DNA of 64,000 nucleotides, from positions 1,922,190 to 1,986,189 of the forward strand of contig NZ_CP012600.1 of the NCBI RefSeq assembly GCF_001278705.1. The letters run 5' to 3'. A program made the position numbers and the translations under genes. Every line of letters starts with the position of its first letter. Position 1 is the stretch's first letter. This document shows, one piece after another, positions 9,893 to 18,253 of this stretch. A model generated the notes under the pieces. That model did not search any database, was not told the DNA's origin, and saw only the letters and a list, made by a program, of their open reading frames with translations. Source of the DNA: Bacillus gobiensis (lineage in GTDB: Bacteria; Bacillota; Bacilli; Bacillales; Bacillaceae).

Positions 9893-10062
9893 GAAACTTC
9901 AATCAGTGAGGGTTTCGACTGCTAGTGAAGACGCCCGCACAGGACGCCTGAGCTTTTAGCCTTCGTACATTCGTCCCCCACTGATTGTTAGTTGAACGGG
10001 CAGTTATTCCCCACCTAGAATTGCTCGTTTACACTTAAAAACCTTAAGGTGGGGGTCTTACT
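9893..10062. repeat. Structured intergenic element, two long hairpins
   Basis: CAATCAGTG (9900-9908) pairs with CACTGATTG (9979-9987), and the stem continues past a mismatch with GGG/CCC. A second hairpin pairs CCCCACCT (10009-10016) with AGGTGGGG (10047-10054). The ten-base palindrome ACCTTAAGGT (10041-10050) overlaps its right arm, so two folds exclude each other. The sequence TTAGTTGAAC joins the hairpins. The layout resembles the non-coding end of an IS200/IS605-type element or a non-autonomous derivative (PATE/MITE), but no transposase or tnpB remnant is seen. It could instead be a structured RNA. Confidence 0.5.
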
Positions 10063-10079
10063 TGCCGTTAATACGGGAT

Positions 10080-10122
10080 AAAAAAGCAGTGAATTTCCCA
10101 ACTGAAACTTCACTGCTTTTTT
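10080..10122. terminator. Terminator of yebC (bidirectional)
   Basis: GCAGTGAA (10086-10093) pairs with TTCACTGC (10109-10116), flanked by a run of A before and T after, so it is symmetrical in function. It lies 20 bases beyond the yebC stop. Confidence 0.85.
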
Positions 10123-10143
10123 ACATGCTGTTTTGTCCCAAGC

Positions 10144-10869
10144 TTAATTTTCCATATTGTGATACACTTCTTGAACATCATCGTCGTCTTCAAGAACATC
10201 GATCAGTTTTTCCACTTTTTCTGAATCTGCTTCATCGACTTCAGTGTAGGTTTGCGGGATCATTGTGATTTCTGCTGAGTCAAGAGAATACTCGTTTTTT
10301 TCCAGTGTGTGTTTTACTTGCTCAAATTGCTCCGCCTCGGTATATATTTCAAAGGATTCGTCACTCGTTTCCAGCTCTTCGGCTCCTGCTTCAATCACTT
10401 CAAGCATCAATTCATCCTCGTCAACATTAAGCCCTTTTCGTTCAATCGCCAAATATCCTTTCCGTTCAAACATGTAAGCGACACAGCCGCTTTCGCCAAG
10501 ACTGCCGCCATTCTTATTAAATGCCGTTCGGACATTGGTTGCTGTTCGATTTTTATTGTCAGTTAAGCACTTTACCATAACTGCTACACCTGACGGGCCA
10601 TAACCCTCGTAGGTTATTTCTTCATAGCTGTTATTGTCCTTACTTCCATCGGCTTTTTTGATCGCTCTTTCTATATTGTCATTCGGCATATTAGACTGTT
10701 TTGCTTTATCTATCACTAAGCGAAGGCTTGCATTGGACTCCGGATCTGTACCGGCTGTTTTTGCCGCAACATAAATTTCCTTGGCAAGCTTCATAAAGAT
10801 TTTCCCACGCTTGCTATCTTGAGCATTTTTTCGCTTCTGAATATTCTTCCACTTGGAATGCCCAGCCAT
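10144..10869 (-). CDS. yebC: YebC/PmpR family protein
   Basis: A 241-residue protein with the invariant start MAGHSKWKNIQKRKNAQDS and the blocks NIERAIKKADGS, YEGYGPSGVAVMVKCLTDN and SLGESGCVAYMFERKG. It is YrbC of B. subtilis, one of two paralogues there. The family was called a transcription regulator; one branch has recently been shown to help ribosomes translate proline-rich stretches, and which applies here is not decided by sequence. The ATG at 10869 follows AAAGGAG and a sigma-A promoter. The acidic C-terminus (DVLEDDDDVQEVYHNME) is typical. Confidence 0.92.
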   Translation of the reverse strand: MAGHSKWKNIQKRKNAQDSKRGKIFMKLAKEIYVAAKTAGTDPESNASLRLVIDKAKQSNMPNDNIERAIKKADGSKDNNSYEEITYEGYGPSGVAVMVKCLTDNKNRTATNVRTAFNKNGGSLGESGCVAYMFERKGYLAIERKGLNVDEDELMLEVIEAGAEELETSDESFEIYTEAEQFEQVKHTLEKNEYSLDSAEITMIPQTYTEVDEADSEKVEKLIDVLEDDDDVQEVYHNMEN

Positions 10870-10906
10870 AAGTACTCAACTCCTTTAATCTAATTGCTGT
10901 ACAATG

Positions 10907-10935
10907 ATAACATATGTAATGAATTTCATCGTCAA
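10907..10935 (-). promoter_or_regulatory. Sigma-A promoter of yebC
   Basis: Minus strand -35 TTGACG (10930-10935) and -10 TGTTAT (10907-10912) with exactly 17 bases between, 38 bases before the yebC ATG. Confidence 0.6.
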
Positions 10936-11086
10936 TTTTGATAAAGGTAAGTGGTTCATCATTATTTCCTCGGGTATCTTAATTGGATAACTAGAGAGAA
11001 GATAATCATTTGAAGGAAAGGTAGAGATTGGACTGGGACCAAATCTTTTTGTTTTGATTAAACTTTTAATAACCGGTGTAAACGTT

Positions 11087-11117
11087 ATGAAAACTGCCTA
11101 TTAAAGGCAGTTTTCAT
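11087..11117 (-). terminator. Hairpin terminator after coxA
   Basis: ATGAAAACTGCC (11087-11098) and GGCAGTTTTCAT (11106-11117) form a perfect 12-pair stem with a seven-base loop just after the coxA stop. The T-rich 3' arm stands in for a T tract, which is otherwise short. Confidence 0.65.
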
Positions 11118-11120
11118 GTT

Positions 11121-11726
11121 TTATCGCGAGCTGGCGTTGTCGCCATTGATGTTTCGCATTCTTGTAAAGGTACCAGGGTCATTGTTGATTTGAACGGTTC
11201 GATTATCAGCATATTTGCTAACGATTTGCTCGATTTGGTTTTTTCTTGCTTGTGTTAATGCTTCATCGGTACGGACAGACACAAAAATCGTTGCATCAGT
11301 TACCAAGACTGCTGCGTTGTCAATATTGTTCTTCCGGTTGAGCTCATCCGTTATTTTACCGGATAGTTCTTTATTTTCTTTTTTTTCGCCACCGTAGCCT
11401 GTATTCATTATATGATTATGATAATTCATGTCTCCTCTGCTGTATTCCCCACGATTATCATTCACGCCGATCGGCTGTTCTCTAATATTTCCGGTTCGTT
11501 CATCAACATTCCTCGCACCGCCATTTGTCATTCCATCTATCAATTCTGCAAATGGACCCTGATTATCCATACCGTCGCGATTGTTATTGGCGTCATTTGA
11601 ATAATACCCCACCCGCTGTGTACCATTGTCGTACGCGTTGTTTAAGCCATTGTCTTGGGCTCCGCATGCGCTTAACGTCGTTAGGGAAAAAACGAGGCCT
11701 GTCAGCTTGAAAAATTTATGCTCCAA
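11121..11726 (-). CDS. coxA: Sporulation cortex lipoprotein CoxA (YhcN/YlaJ family)
   Basis: A 201-residue lipoprotein: signal peptide with lipobox LSAC near residue 22, an Asn/Gly-rich spacer, then the YhcN/YlaJ domain (residues about 115-195) with AAVLVTDATIFVSVRTDEAL. B. subtilis CoxA (YrbB) is a spore cortex protein made in the late stage of sporulation. The frame is open seven codons further upstream, but the TTG at 11726 lies seven bases after GGAGGG and starts the signal peptide directly, so it is chosen. It lies downstream of safA on the same strand, separated by the safA terminator. Confidence 0.85.
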   Translation of the reverse strand: MEHKFFKLTGLVFSLTTLSACGAQDNGLNNAYDNGTQRVGYYSNDANNNRDGMDNQGPFAELIDGMTNGGARNVDERTGNIREQPIGVNDNRGEYSRGDMNYHNHIMNTGYGGEKKENKELSGKITDELNRKNNIDNAAVLVTDATIFVSVRTDEALTQARKNQIEQIVSKYADNRTVQINNDPGTFTRMRNINGDNASSR

Positions 11727-11838
11727 ATGAGATCCCTCCGGAAACAATAAATTGTTTGAGCAAACTGCTCAAAAATTAGGTTTCCCGAAGCCGGTATCTT
11801 TACCCTTGTCATATACCGGGAAATATACTTTTGTGCTA

Positions 11839-11847
11839 TAGATTATG
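11839..11847 (-). promoter_or_regulatory. Possible sigma-K type -10 of coxA
   Basis: CATAATCTA on the minus strand fits CATANNNTA, 113 bases ahead of the coxA TTG. No well-placed AC -35 was found, and it lies only about 25 bases after the safA terminator. Confidence 0.25.
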
Positions 11848-11865
11848 GGGCAAACCAAACGGTCA

Positions 11866-11892
11866 ACAAAAAAAGGCGACATTTATCGCCCT
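11866..11892 (-). terminator. Terminator of safA
   Basis: On the minus strand GGGCGA-taaatg-TCGCCT is followed by seven T, seven bases after the safA stop. Confidence 0.8.
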
Positions 11893-11898
11893 TTGCTT

Positions 11899-13371
11899 TT
11901 AGCTGTCATCTTCTTCCGGACGGTTAAACATTTCATTGGACTGAGGCTGATACTGTTCCGGTGAAACTCCCGGCTGATTCGGATAGTTCGCTGGTGAGAC
12001 TCCGTATGGAGCATTTTGAGGTCCTGCCGGCCAGCCAAAATGAGGCTGCACGCCCGGATATCCAAATGGTGGATGTTTAGGACCACATCCGCAATCATCG
12101 TCTTCTACTCCGCCAACAAAAGGCTCATTAGGCATATTTTCTCCTGCCGGCATATTTGCTTGTGCTCCCATCACCTGTGGATGGAATCCGCTTCCCGGCA
12201 ATACAGGTGAAACTGGGTAATAGCAAGGAAAACATGGGACTGGCGGATAAGGGGCTGCAAAAGCTGGTGCCGTAAATTGAGGTGCATGCGGCACATTTGG
12301 ATAAGCAGCGTTTTCTACGTTTTCATGAGGGATATTATCGTATTCATCATCCTCGTATTCCGGTGACACAAATCCGGGATGCGGTTGATTTGGATCAAAG
12401 CCGTACGGAAATACCGGATAGTGAGGATATGGGCATGGCAATCCTGAGCCTGGTAATACCGGGCTTATTGGGACAAAGTGTTGAGGCTGGTACGCACCTG
12501 CTACGTTCGGCTGTCCGTGATATGGATTTTCTGATGCACCTGCTACGTTCGGCTGTCCGTGATATGGATTTTCTGATGCACCTGCTACGTTTGGCTGTCC
12601 GTGATATGGATTTTCTGATGCGCCTGCTACGTTTGGCTGTCCGTGATACGGATTTTCTGATGCACCTGCTACGTTTGGCTGTCCGTGATACGGATTTTCA
12701 AATGCGCCTGCTACGTTTGGCTGTCCGTGATACGGATTTTCAAATGCGCCTGCTACGTTTGGCTGTCCGTGATACGGATTTTCTGATGCGCCTGCTACGT
12801 TTGGTTGTCCGTGATACAAGGGATTTTCACCTGCACCGGCCACATTTGGCAATCCGTAATAAATATTATTTTCAGCAGTTCCTGCCACATTAGGAAAATT
12901 AGGGAAATTGGGCGTGTTCGGATAATTTGCGTTACTCAAGTTGGCACCCTCACCTTCTGATTTTGTTTCCTTTTTAACAGGTTCATAAGGCTTTTGATGT
13001 TGAAAGTTAATGTTGAAATATTGGTTATTCACATCAATCTCAGGAAAAACCGGCTGCTGTTGGACTTTTGGCACTGGCGGTACAAACGGTTTTTCTTCTT
13101 TTATTTCAGGGGCAACATCCTCAACATCAACCGTTGTTTTTGGTTTTTCTTTAGAATAAGGATGATCCGCGACCGGCTTTTCTTTTGGCGTTTTTGGTTT
13201 TTCTTTTTTAACGGGAACTCCGCTTGAGGGCACTTTAATTTTCATTCCAGGCATGATCAAATCAGGATTGCTGAGTTGAGTATTCATTTTTTTTACTTCT
13301 TCAAAATCCGCTCCGTACTTTTTGGCTATTTTCCATAACGTATCGCCTTTTTGGACAATATGAATTTTCAA
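11899..13371 (-). CDS. safA: Spore coat morphogenetic protein SafA
   Basis: A 490-residue protein (B. subtilis SafA 387). Residues 1-47 are a LysM domain (MKIHIVQKGDTLWKIAKKYG ... PGMKIKVP) that anchors it to cortex peptidoglycan; the rest is Pro/Tyr/Asn-rich and low complexity. SafA directs inner-coat assembly and binds SpoVID. The extra length comes from a tandem array of NVAGA(S/F)ENPYHGQP, seven perfect-length 14-residue units plus two 15-residue units and a partial one. The C-terminus keeps VSPVLPGSG and the Cys-Gly patch DDCGCG. The start is a TTG at 13371 after GGAGGGG. No methionine occurs between residues 43 and 401, so the internal AUG used to make the C30 form in B. subtilis is missing. 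A sigma-E promoter lies upstream. Confidence 0.93.
   Translation of the reverse strand: MKIHIVQKGDTLWKIAKKYGADFEEVKKMNTQLSNPDLIMPGMKIKVPSSGVPVKKEKPKTPKEKPVADHPYSKEKPKTTVDVEDVAPEIKEEKPFVPPVPKVQQQPVFPEIDVNNQYFNINFQHQKPYEPVKKETKSEGEGANLSNANYPNTPNFPNFPNVAGTAENNIYYGLPNVAGAGENPLYHGQPNVAGASENPYHGQPNVAGAFENPYHGQPNVAGAFENPYHGQPNVAGASENPYHGQPNVAGASENPYHGQPNVAGASENPYHGQPNVAGASENPYHGQPNVAGAYQPQHFVPISPVLPGSGLPCPYPHYPVFPYGFDPNQPHPGFVSPEYEDDEYDNIPHENVENAAYPNVPHAPQFTAPAFAAPYPPVPCFPCYYPVSPVLPGSGFHPQVMGAQANMPAGENMPNEPFVGGVEDDDCGCGPKHPPFGYPGVQPHFGWPAGPQNAPYGVSPANYPNQPGVSPEQYQPQSNEMFNRPEEDDS
12496..12895 (-). repeat. 42-bp tandem repeat inside safA
   Basis: Units beginning at 12496, 12538, 12580, 12622, 12664, 12706 and 12748 have exact 42-base spacing and differ at only a few bases (TCT versus AAA at the Ser/Phe codon, some third positions). 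Two diverged 45-base units follow toward 12895. Each unit encodes 14 residues, so copy number can change without a frameshift. Confidence 0.95.
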
Positions 13372-13444
13372 AGATTTCCCCTCCTATGCAAAACGTTAAC
13401 GTTAGAAAACAACGATCTCGTTTAATCACATGATCCTTCACATT

Positions 13445-13473
13445 AATTTATGCTTCGGTACAAGTGATTATGA
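13445..13473 (-). promoter_or_regulatory. Sigma-E type promoter of safA
   Basis: Minus strand -35 TCATAAT (13467-13473) and -10 CATAAATT (13445-13452), 14 bases apart as in mother-cell sigma-E promoters. It is about 75 bases before the safA start. safA is a sigma-E gene in B. subtilis. Confidence 0.7.
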
Positions 13474-13491
13474 CTAGGAAGGGAAAGTTCG

Positions 13492-14598
13492 TCATGTTAA
13501 GCTCAGCATACGATCTAGTGCACCGAGCGCATGAACTGTAACTTCTTCGGGCACTTTAATAACTCCGACAGGCTCACCTTTTTCTATTTGTTCAAGTGAC
13601 CATAACAGATGCGGCAAATCGATCCGGTTCATTGTAAGGCATGGACACATATACGGATTCAACGATTCGATTTGTTTGTCTGGATGGCTCTCTATGATGC
13701 GCTCTACCAAATTCATTTCAGTCCCGATTGACCATTTTGTTCCCGGCTCCGACTGATTGATGGTGTCTATGATCATTTTGGTTGATCCCGAATAGTCAGC
13801 AAGACTGACAACTTCTCTTGTGCATTCCGGATGGACAATAATTTTGATTTCGGGATCTCTTTTTCTTGTTGCTTCAATATGATTTGTTGTGAATTTTTCA
13901 TGAACCGAACAATGCCCTTTCCAAAGAATTACCTGAAGCCTTTCTGCTTCTCCCTCGTAATCGAGCCGATCCTCGATTGGATCCCACACAGCCATTTCAG
14001 TTAATGGAATACCTAAATCAAAAGCAGTATTGCGTCCCAAATGCTGATCCGGCAAAAAGAGAATCCGTTTTTTCTGTGAAAGTGCCCATTTGACAACTTC
14101 CTTTGCATTGGAGGATGTTACAGTTGCTCCCCCATGCATACCGACAAAGGCTTTAATTTCTGCTGTTGAATTTACGTAAGTTAACGGAATGATCGTGTCT
14201 CCAAAACGATCCGTCAGCTGTTCCCAGCAGCGTTCTGTTTGCTGCATGTTTGCCATATCAGCCATTGAACAGCCTGCTCTCATGTCCGGCAATACGACAG
14301 TTTGCTGTTTGGATGTCAGCATATCGGCAGTTTCAGCCATAAAATGAACACCGCAGAAAACAATATATTCTGCTTCTGTATTTTTTTTCGCCATTTGTGC
14401 AAGCTGCAGTGAATCTCCAGTAAAATCGGCAAATTGGATCACTTCATTTTTTTGATAATGGTGTCCGGGAATAATCAGCCTATTCCCGAAACGTTTTTTT
14501 ATCGATTGAACTCGTTCCTCCATTTCTTTCTCTGTCAATGTTTTATAATGGGCAGGCATCATCTTGTCTTCCATTTTGATCAGATCTAATATAGACAT
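13492..14598 (-). CDS. nadA: Quinolinate synthase A
   Basis: Condenses iminoaspartate from NadB with dihydroxyacetone phosphate to quinolinate, using a [4Fe-4S] cluster. The 368-residue sequence keeps the three cluster ligands at exactly the B. subtilis positions: Cys110 (RAGCSMAD), Cys230 (WKGHCSVH) and Cys320 (CPCLTMN). It also has [20 protein letters not shown] and the triplicated Rossmann-like fold pattern. The ATG shares one base with the nadC stop (TAATG) and has its GGAGG inside nadC. It is the last gene of nadB-nadC-nadA. Confidence 0.97.
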   Translation of the reverse strand: MSILDLIKMEDKMMPAHYKTLTEKEMEERVQSIKKRFGNRLIIPGHHYQKNEVIQFADFTGDSLQLAQMAKKNTEAEYIVFCGVHFMAETADMLTSKQQTVVLPDMRAGCSMADMANMQQTERCWEQLTDRFGDTIIPLTYVNSTAEIKAFVGMHGGATVTSSNAKEVVKWALSQKKRILFLPDQHLGRNTAFDLGIPLTEMAVWDPIEDRLDYEGEAERLQVILWKGHCSVHEKFTTNHIEATRKRDPEIKIIVHPECTREVVSLADYSGSTKMIIDTINQSEPGTKWSIGTEMNLVERIIESHPDKQIESLNPYMCPCLTMNRIDLPHLLWSLEQIEKGEPVGVIKVPEEVTVHALGALDRMLSLT

Positions 14599-15455
14599 TA
14601 TTTAACCTCCAATTTTGTTGTATGAATAAGGACATCCAAGCTAATATCCAATGCTTTTGCTGAATGGGTTAAATACCCTAATGAAATATAATCCACTCCG
14701 GTTCCGCTGTAGGCAGGAAGATTTTCAATTGTAATCCCCCCGGAAGCTTCAAGTATGATTCCCCCAGGAACGAGCTTTGCAAATCGAGCAGTTTTCTCCG
14801 GCGGGCAATTATCAAACATAATAACGTCCGCTCCTGCTTCAATTGCTTCATATAATTGATCTTCCGTTTCAATCTCTACTTCTATCTTGACCATATGGCC
14901 GGCTGTCTCTTTAATCATCCGAACCGCATTTTTTATCGATCCGCAAGCAGCAATATGGTTATCTTTAATCATGATTCCATCGTATAGGCCGAAGCGATGA
15001 TTACTCCCGCCTCCCGCTCTCACTGCGAATTTTTCCAAAGCCCTTAGTCCAGGTGTCGTCTTTCTGGTGTCACATATTTGAATCGATGGGTCGTTTAATG
15101 CAGCAACTGATTTTCTAGTTATCGTCGTAATTCCTGACATTCGCTGAATGAGATTTAAAATGACCCGTTCTCCCGTTAAAATCATTCGCGCAGGTCCGGT
15201 AACTTCCGCTATTACATCTCCTTCAAACAGTGGCTCTCCATCACTGAGAAAACAATTTACTTCAACTTCCTCACTTAACACTTCATAGCCCGCCTTCAAT
15301 ACAGCTGCACCTGAAAAATAACCATTTTCTTTAGCTATCAGCTGTGCCCGGCAAGTATGATCCTCTCGAAAAACTAGATCGGCTGTTAGATCACCGTGGC
15401 CAATATCCTCAGAAAAAAAGGATTCCATCATTTTTTTCACTTGAAAATGCTGCAT
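14598..15455 (-). CDS. nadC: Nicotinate-nucleotide pyrophosphorylase (carboxylating)
   Basis: Converts quinolinate and PRPP to nicotinate mononucleotide. The 285 residues show the type II phosphoribosyltransferase blocks: [14 protein letters not shown] at the N-terminus, [36 protein letters not shown] (substrate binding), MIKDNHIA and [20 protein letters not shown]. The gene overlaps the 3' end of nadB by 19 bases and nadA by one, so the three are translationally coupled. Confidence 0.97.
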   Translation of the reverse strand: MQHFQVKKMMESFFSEDIGHGDLTADLVFREDHTCRAQLIAKENGYFSGAAVLKAGYEVLSEEVEVNCFLSDGEPLFEGDVIAEVTGPARMILTGERVILNLIQRMSGITTITRKSVAALNDPSIQICDTRKTTPGLRALEKFAVRAGGGSNHRFGLYDGIMIKDNHIAACGSIKNAVRMIKETAGHMVKIEVEIETEDQLYEAIEAGADVIMFDNCPPEKTARFAKLVPGGIILEASGGITIENLPAYSGTGVDYISLGYLTHSAKALDISLDVLIHTTKLEVK

Positions 15456-16996
15456 GCTGCCTCTTCTCCTTCTCTTTGTTCTGTGAACAATTTTCCCTTC
15501 TCATGGATGATTTTTTTTCCAGCCCAGTCCGGATCAGTTTGTTTGTAGTCTTCTCTGAAATGTGCTCCTCTGCTTTCCTCTCTAGCAAGGGCGGAAGCTG
15601 TGATTCGTTTCGCAGTTTCGTACAAGTGAAAGGTTTCAAGTTCATCATTTGTGATATTTTTCACATGAATGGGCTTTGTCGACATGCCGTCTAACCATTT
15701 TGCCGCGACTTCCAATTCATGTTTGGATCGGACAATCCCGACGAATGCTGTCATGATTTCTTTTAACCGGGGGATATCGAGCTGAGGTACGTCAAATATG
15801 ATATCCTTTCTTTCCGGAACTGATGGAGCTGTGCTGAAATCATTCGAAATTTTTTCCGCTGCGCGTTTTCCAAATACCAGCCCTTCCAATAATGAATTGC
15901 TCGCGAGCCGGTTCGCTCCGTGAAGGCCGGTGCAAGACACCTCACCTATAGCAAACAGCCTTTTGATATTCGTTTCTCCCCAACGGTTTACTTCCACTCC
16001 GCCCATTAAAAAGTGCATGCCGGGTGAAACCGGAATCTTACCCTCTTTTATTGATACTCCAGCTTTCTCACAAAGCCGCGAAATAGTCGGGAACCGATCG
16101 GAAAAATGGGGAATCCCTCGAATATCTAAAAATATTTGATGGCCTTTCTGCTGCTCTTTAAAAAGTTGTCTTGCTACGATATCTCTAGAAGCAAGATCTC
16201 TCTGTGGATGAACCCCATTCATAATTTCTCGTCCTGATTCATCAACTAATTGAGCGCCTTCCCCTCTGACAGCTTCAGAAATAAGCCCGAAGCATTTCCC
16301 TGTTTTGACCAGCATGGTCGGATGAAATTGAAGAAATTCCATGTCAGTCAGCCTGGCTCCGGCTCTATAGGCAAGGGACAGTCCGTCTCCGGTCACTGTC
16401 GGTTGATTTGAGTGAAAGGTGTAAAGATTTCCGCAACCGCCAGTCGCTAACACGACATGGTCTGCTTTTCTAAATATAATCTTCCCATCCTTTTGTTTTG
16501 TCACAACGCCTGCACATTCACCTTCACTCACTACAAGCTCGACAGCCGTTTCATGTTCGGCGATTTCAAGATCAGGGTGATTGAACAGGAAGTGACGGAT
16601 GAGAACCTCTCCGGTAGCATCTGAACCTGCATGAACGATCCTGTTTTGCGAATGGGCTCCCTCCTTGCCAAGATCAATTGTGCCATGCACATCTCTGTCA
16701 AATGGAAATCCGCTCGTGATCATTTTTTGGATGATGTCTTTTCCTTCTTCTATAGCCTCTTTTACGACAATTTCATCGTTATGCCCCGCTCCAGCAACTA
16801 ACGTATCATTTATATGACTTCGTGTAGAATCTTCTCTGTCTATCGCAGCAGCAATCCCCCCTTGTGCAAGAATCGAATTGCTGTCATGTGTATTTTGTTT
16901 TGTAATCAAAAGGAGTTTATGAGTAGGCGGCATCGTAGCAGCACAAGATAAAGCGGCTATCCCGGACCCTATGAGAATCGTAGTAGGTTTTGACAT
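15437..16996 (-). CDS. nadB: L-aspartate oxidase
   Basis: FAD flavoprotein that oxidises L-aspartate to iminoaspartate, the first step of de novo NAD synthesis. The 519-residue chain has the dinucleotide-binding start TTILIGSGIAALSCAATMP, the capping-domain motifs SILAQGGIAAA, GREGGHS-equivalent GKEGAHSQNRIVHAGSDATG, LQFHPTML and the active-site block GEVSCTGLHGANRLASNSLL, then a helical C-terminal domain. Full length. The ATG at 16996 follows GGAGG. It is divergent from nifS across an 90-base control region that probably binds NiaR. Confidence 0.97.
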   Translation of the reverse strand: MSKPTTILIGSGIAALSCAATMPPTHKLLLITKQNTHDSNSILAQGGIAAAIDREDSTRSHINDTLVAGAGHNDEIVVKEAIEEGKDIIQKMITSGFPFDRDVHGTIDLGKEGAHSQNRIVHAGSDATGEVLIRHFLFNHPDLEIAEHETAVELVVSEGECAGVVTKQKDGKIIFRKADHVVLATGGCGNLYTFHSNQPTVTGDGLSLAYRAGARLTDMEFLQFHPTMLVKTGKCFGLISEAVRGEGAQLVDESGREIMNGVHPQRDLASRDIVARQLFKEQQKGHQIFLDIRGIPHFSDRFPTISRLCEKAGVSIKEGKIPVSPGMHFLMGGVEVNRWGETNIKRLFAIGEVSCTGLHGANRLASNSLLEGLVFGKRAAEKISNDFSTAPSVPERKDIIFDVPQLDIPRLKEIMTAFVGIVRSKHELEVAAKWLDGMSTKPIHVKNITNDELETFHLYETAKRITASALAREESRGAHFREDYKQTDPDWAGKKIIHEKGKLFTEQREGEEAACSIFK

Positions 16997-17010
16997 TTCG
17001 GCCTCCTGTG

Positions 17011-17052
17011 TTTACAGTTGTCTTGACACTTATATTTACACATCTATACAAT
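17011..17052. promoter_or_regulatory. nadB/nifS divergent control region, candidate NiaR site
   Basis: The plus strand carries a good nifS promoter: -35 TTGACA (17023-17028), 18-base spacer, -10 TACAAT (17047-17052). The -35 is part of the small inverted repeat TGTC-TT-GACA (17019-17028), and TTTACA occurs twice (17011 and 17035). In B. subtilis NiaR (YrxA) binds this intergenic region with nicotinic acid as corepressor. I do not have the exact operator consensus, so the site limits are an estimate. Confidence 0.6.
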
Positions 17053-17089
17053 AAACTCAAGTCTTTTTTACGAAAACGGAGGAATGATC

Positions 17090-18253
17090 ATGATTTATCT
17101 TGACTACGCAGCCACTACTCCGATGTGTGAGCCGGCTCTTACCGCCTTGCAAAAACTAAGCTCCGACATTTACGCAAATTCGAGAAGCCTTCACGATGGC
17201 GGTGAGATGGCGAATAGAATTCTTGACTACAGCAGGGAACAGCTTGCTCATTCTATCGGCGGGCAAGCTAACGGCTTGTATTTTACAAGTGGGGGATCTG
17301 AATCAAACTGGCTTGCCATTTATTCTCTTTTATTAGGCCTGCCAAAAGGCAAGCGCCATTTTGTCACTACGACCGTTGAACACCCATCCATCATAAGCAC
17401 TGCAGAATATGTAAAACAAATTGGCTTTGAAGTTTCTTTTGTTGCGCCTGACAAAAACGGCTTAATTACAAGCGAAGCTCTCCTGAATAAACTTCGGCCC
17501 GATACAGGACTTGTTTCCATTCAGCATGCCAACAGTGAGACCGGAGTAATCCAGCCACTTGCGGAGCTGTCCTGTGAATTAAAGGAAAGAGGAATTCTCC
17601 TTCACACCGATGCTGTTCAAACCTTTGGAAAACTGCCGATAAACATCCTTCAGCTTGGAGTGGATGCCATTTCATTTGCGAGCCACAAAATTTACGGACC
17701 TAAAGGAATTGGAGCCGTTTATATCAGGCCCGACGTATTTTGGAAACCTGTCTTTCCCCATACGTCCCATGAGAAAGGCTTTCGGCCCGGCACCGTAAAT
17801 GTTCCCGGCGCTGGAGCTTTTGCGGCAGCTGCAGAATGGATCATCAAAAGACAGGATCAACAGTCACAAAAATACGAGCATCTTCGTAAAAGATTAGTCT
17901 GTGATGTAAAAGAACAAAAGCTTTCATTACAGCCCGCTCTTTCAAATTCGACGGCGAAGATCCTTCCTCACATTTTCGGTTGTTTTTTTCCTCCTTATGA
18001 AGGACAATATGTTATGTTAGAAAGTAATCGCAAAGGAATTTGCCTATCTACCGGAACAGCTTGCTCAGCAGAAAAACAGGAGCCATCACAAGCACTCACC
18101 TCGCTGGGCTATTCTAAAGAGAAGGCCCGGCAATTCATTCGCATATCTTTCGGTTATGAGACTACAGATGCAGACATCGCATCTTTACTTCAAGTATTGA
18201 AACAATTACAAAAAAATAAGAAAGGGGCTGCTGCGATTGCAAGAAGGAGTTAA
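17090..18253 (+). CDS. nifS: Cysteine desulfurase for NAD synthesis (NifS)
   Basis: PLP enzyme that removes sulfur from cysteine; in B. subtilis this copy is needed to build the NadA iron-sulfur cluster. The 387-residue protein has YLDYAATTP, the PLP region GGSESNWLAI, HTDAVQTFGK, the PLP lysine Lys200 in SFASHKIYGPKG, FRPGTVNVPG, and the persulfide Cys325 in STGTACSAEKQ (the group-II/short-loop spacing is typical). ATG codons occur at 17084 and 17090; GGAGG is one base from the first and seven from the second, so 17090 is used. niaR overlaps its end by 17 bases. Confidence 0.95.
   Translation: MIYLDYAATTPMCEPALTALQKLSSDIYANSRSLHDGGEMANRILDYSREQLAHSIGGQANGLYFTSGGSESNWLAIYSLLLGLPKGKRHFVTTTVEHPSIISTAEYVKQIGFEVSFVAPDKNGLITSEALLNKLRPDTGLVSIQHANSETGVIQPLAELSCELKERGILLHTDAVQTFGKLPINILQLGVDAISFASHKIYGPKGIGAVYIRPDVFWKPVFPHTSHEKGFRPGTVNVPGAGAFAAAAEWIIKRQDQQSQKYEHLRKRLVCDVKEQKLSLQPALSNSTAKILPHIFGCFFPPYEGQYVMLESNRKGICLSTGTACSAEKQEPSQALTSLGYSKEKARQFIRISFGYETTDADIASLLQVLKQLQKNKKGAAAIARRS

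Larger units (their letters stand above)
9807..10143. other. Intergenic region yrzF-yebC
   Basis: This 337-base gene-free stretch holds a structured element (about 9893-10062) and the yebC terminator (10080-10122). No open frame with a ribosome-binding site was found. In B. subtilis other genes (csbX among them) occupy the bofC-yrbC interval; they are absent here. Confidence 0.7.

Noticed and set aside
12282..12893. 203-codon plus-strand frame with repeated LLRLAVRDTDF units
   Set aside because: It is the antisense image of the safA 42-base repeat; no ribosome-binding site, and SafA on the other strand is clearly the gene.
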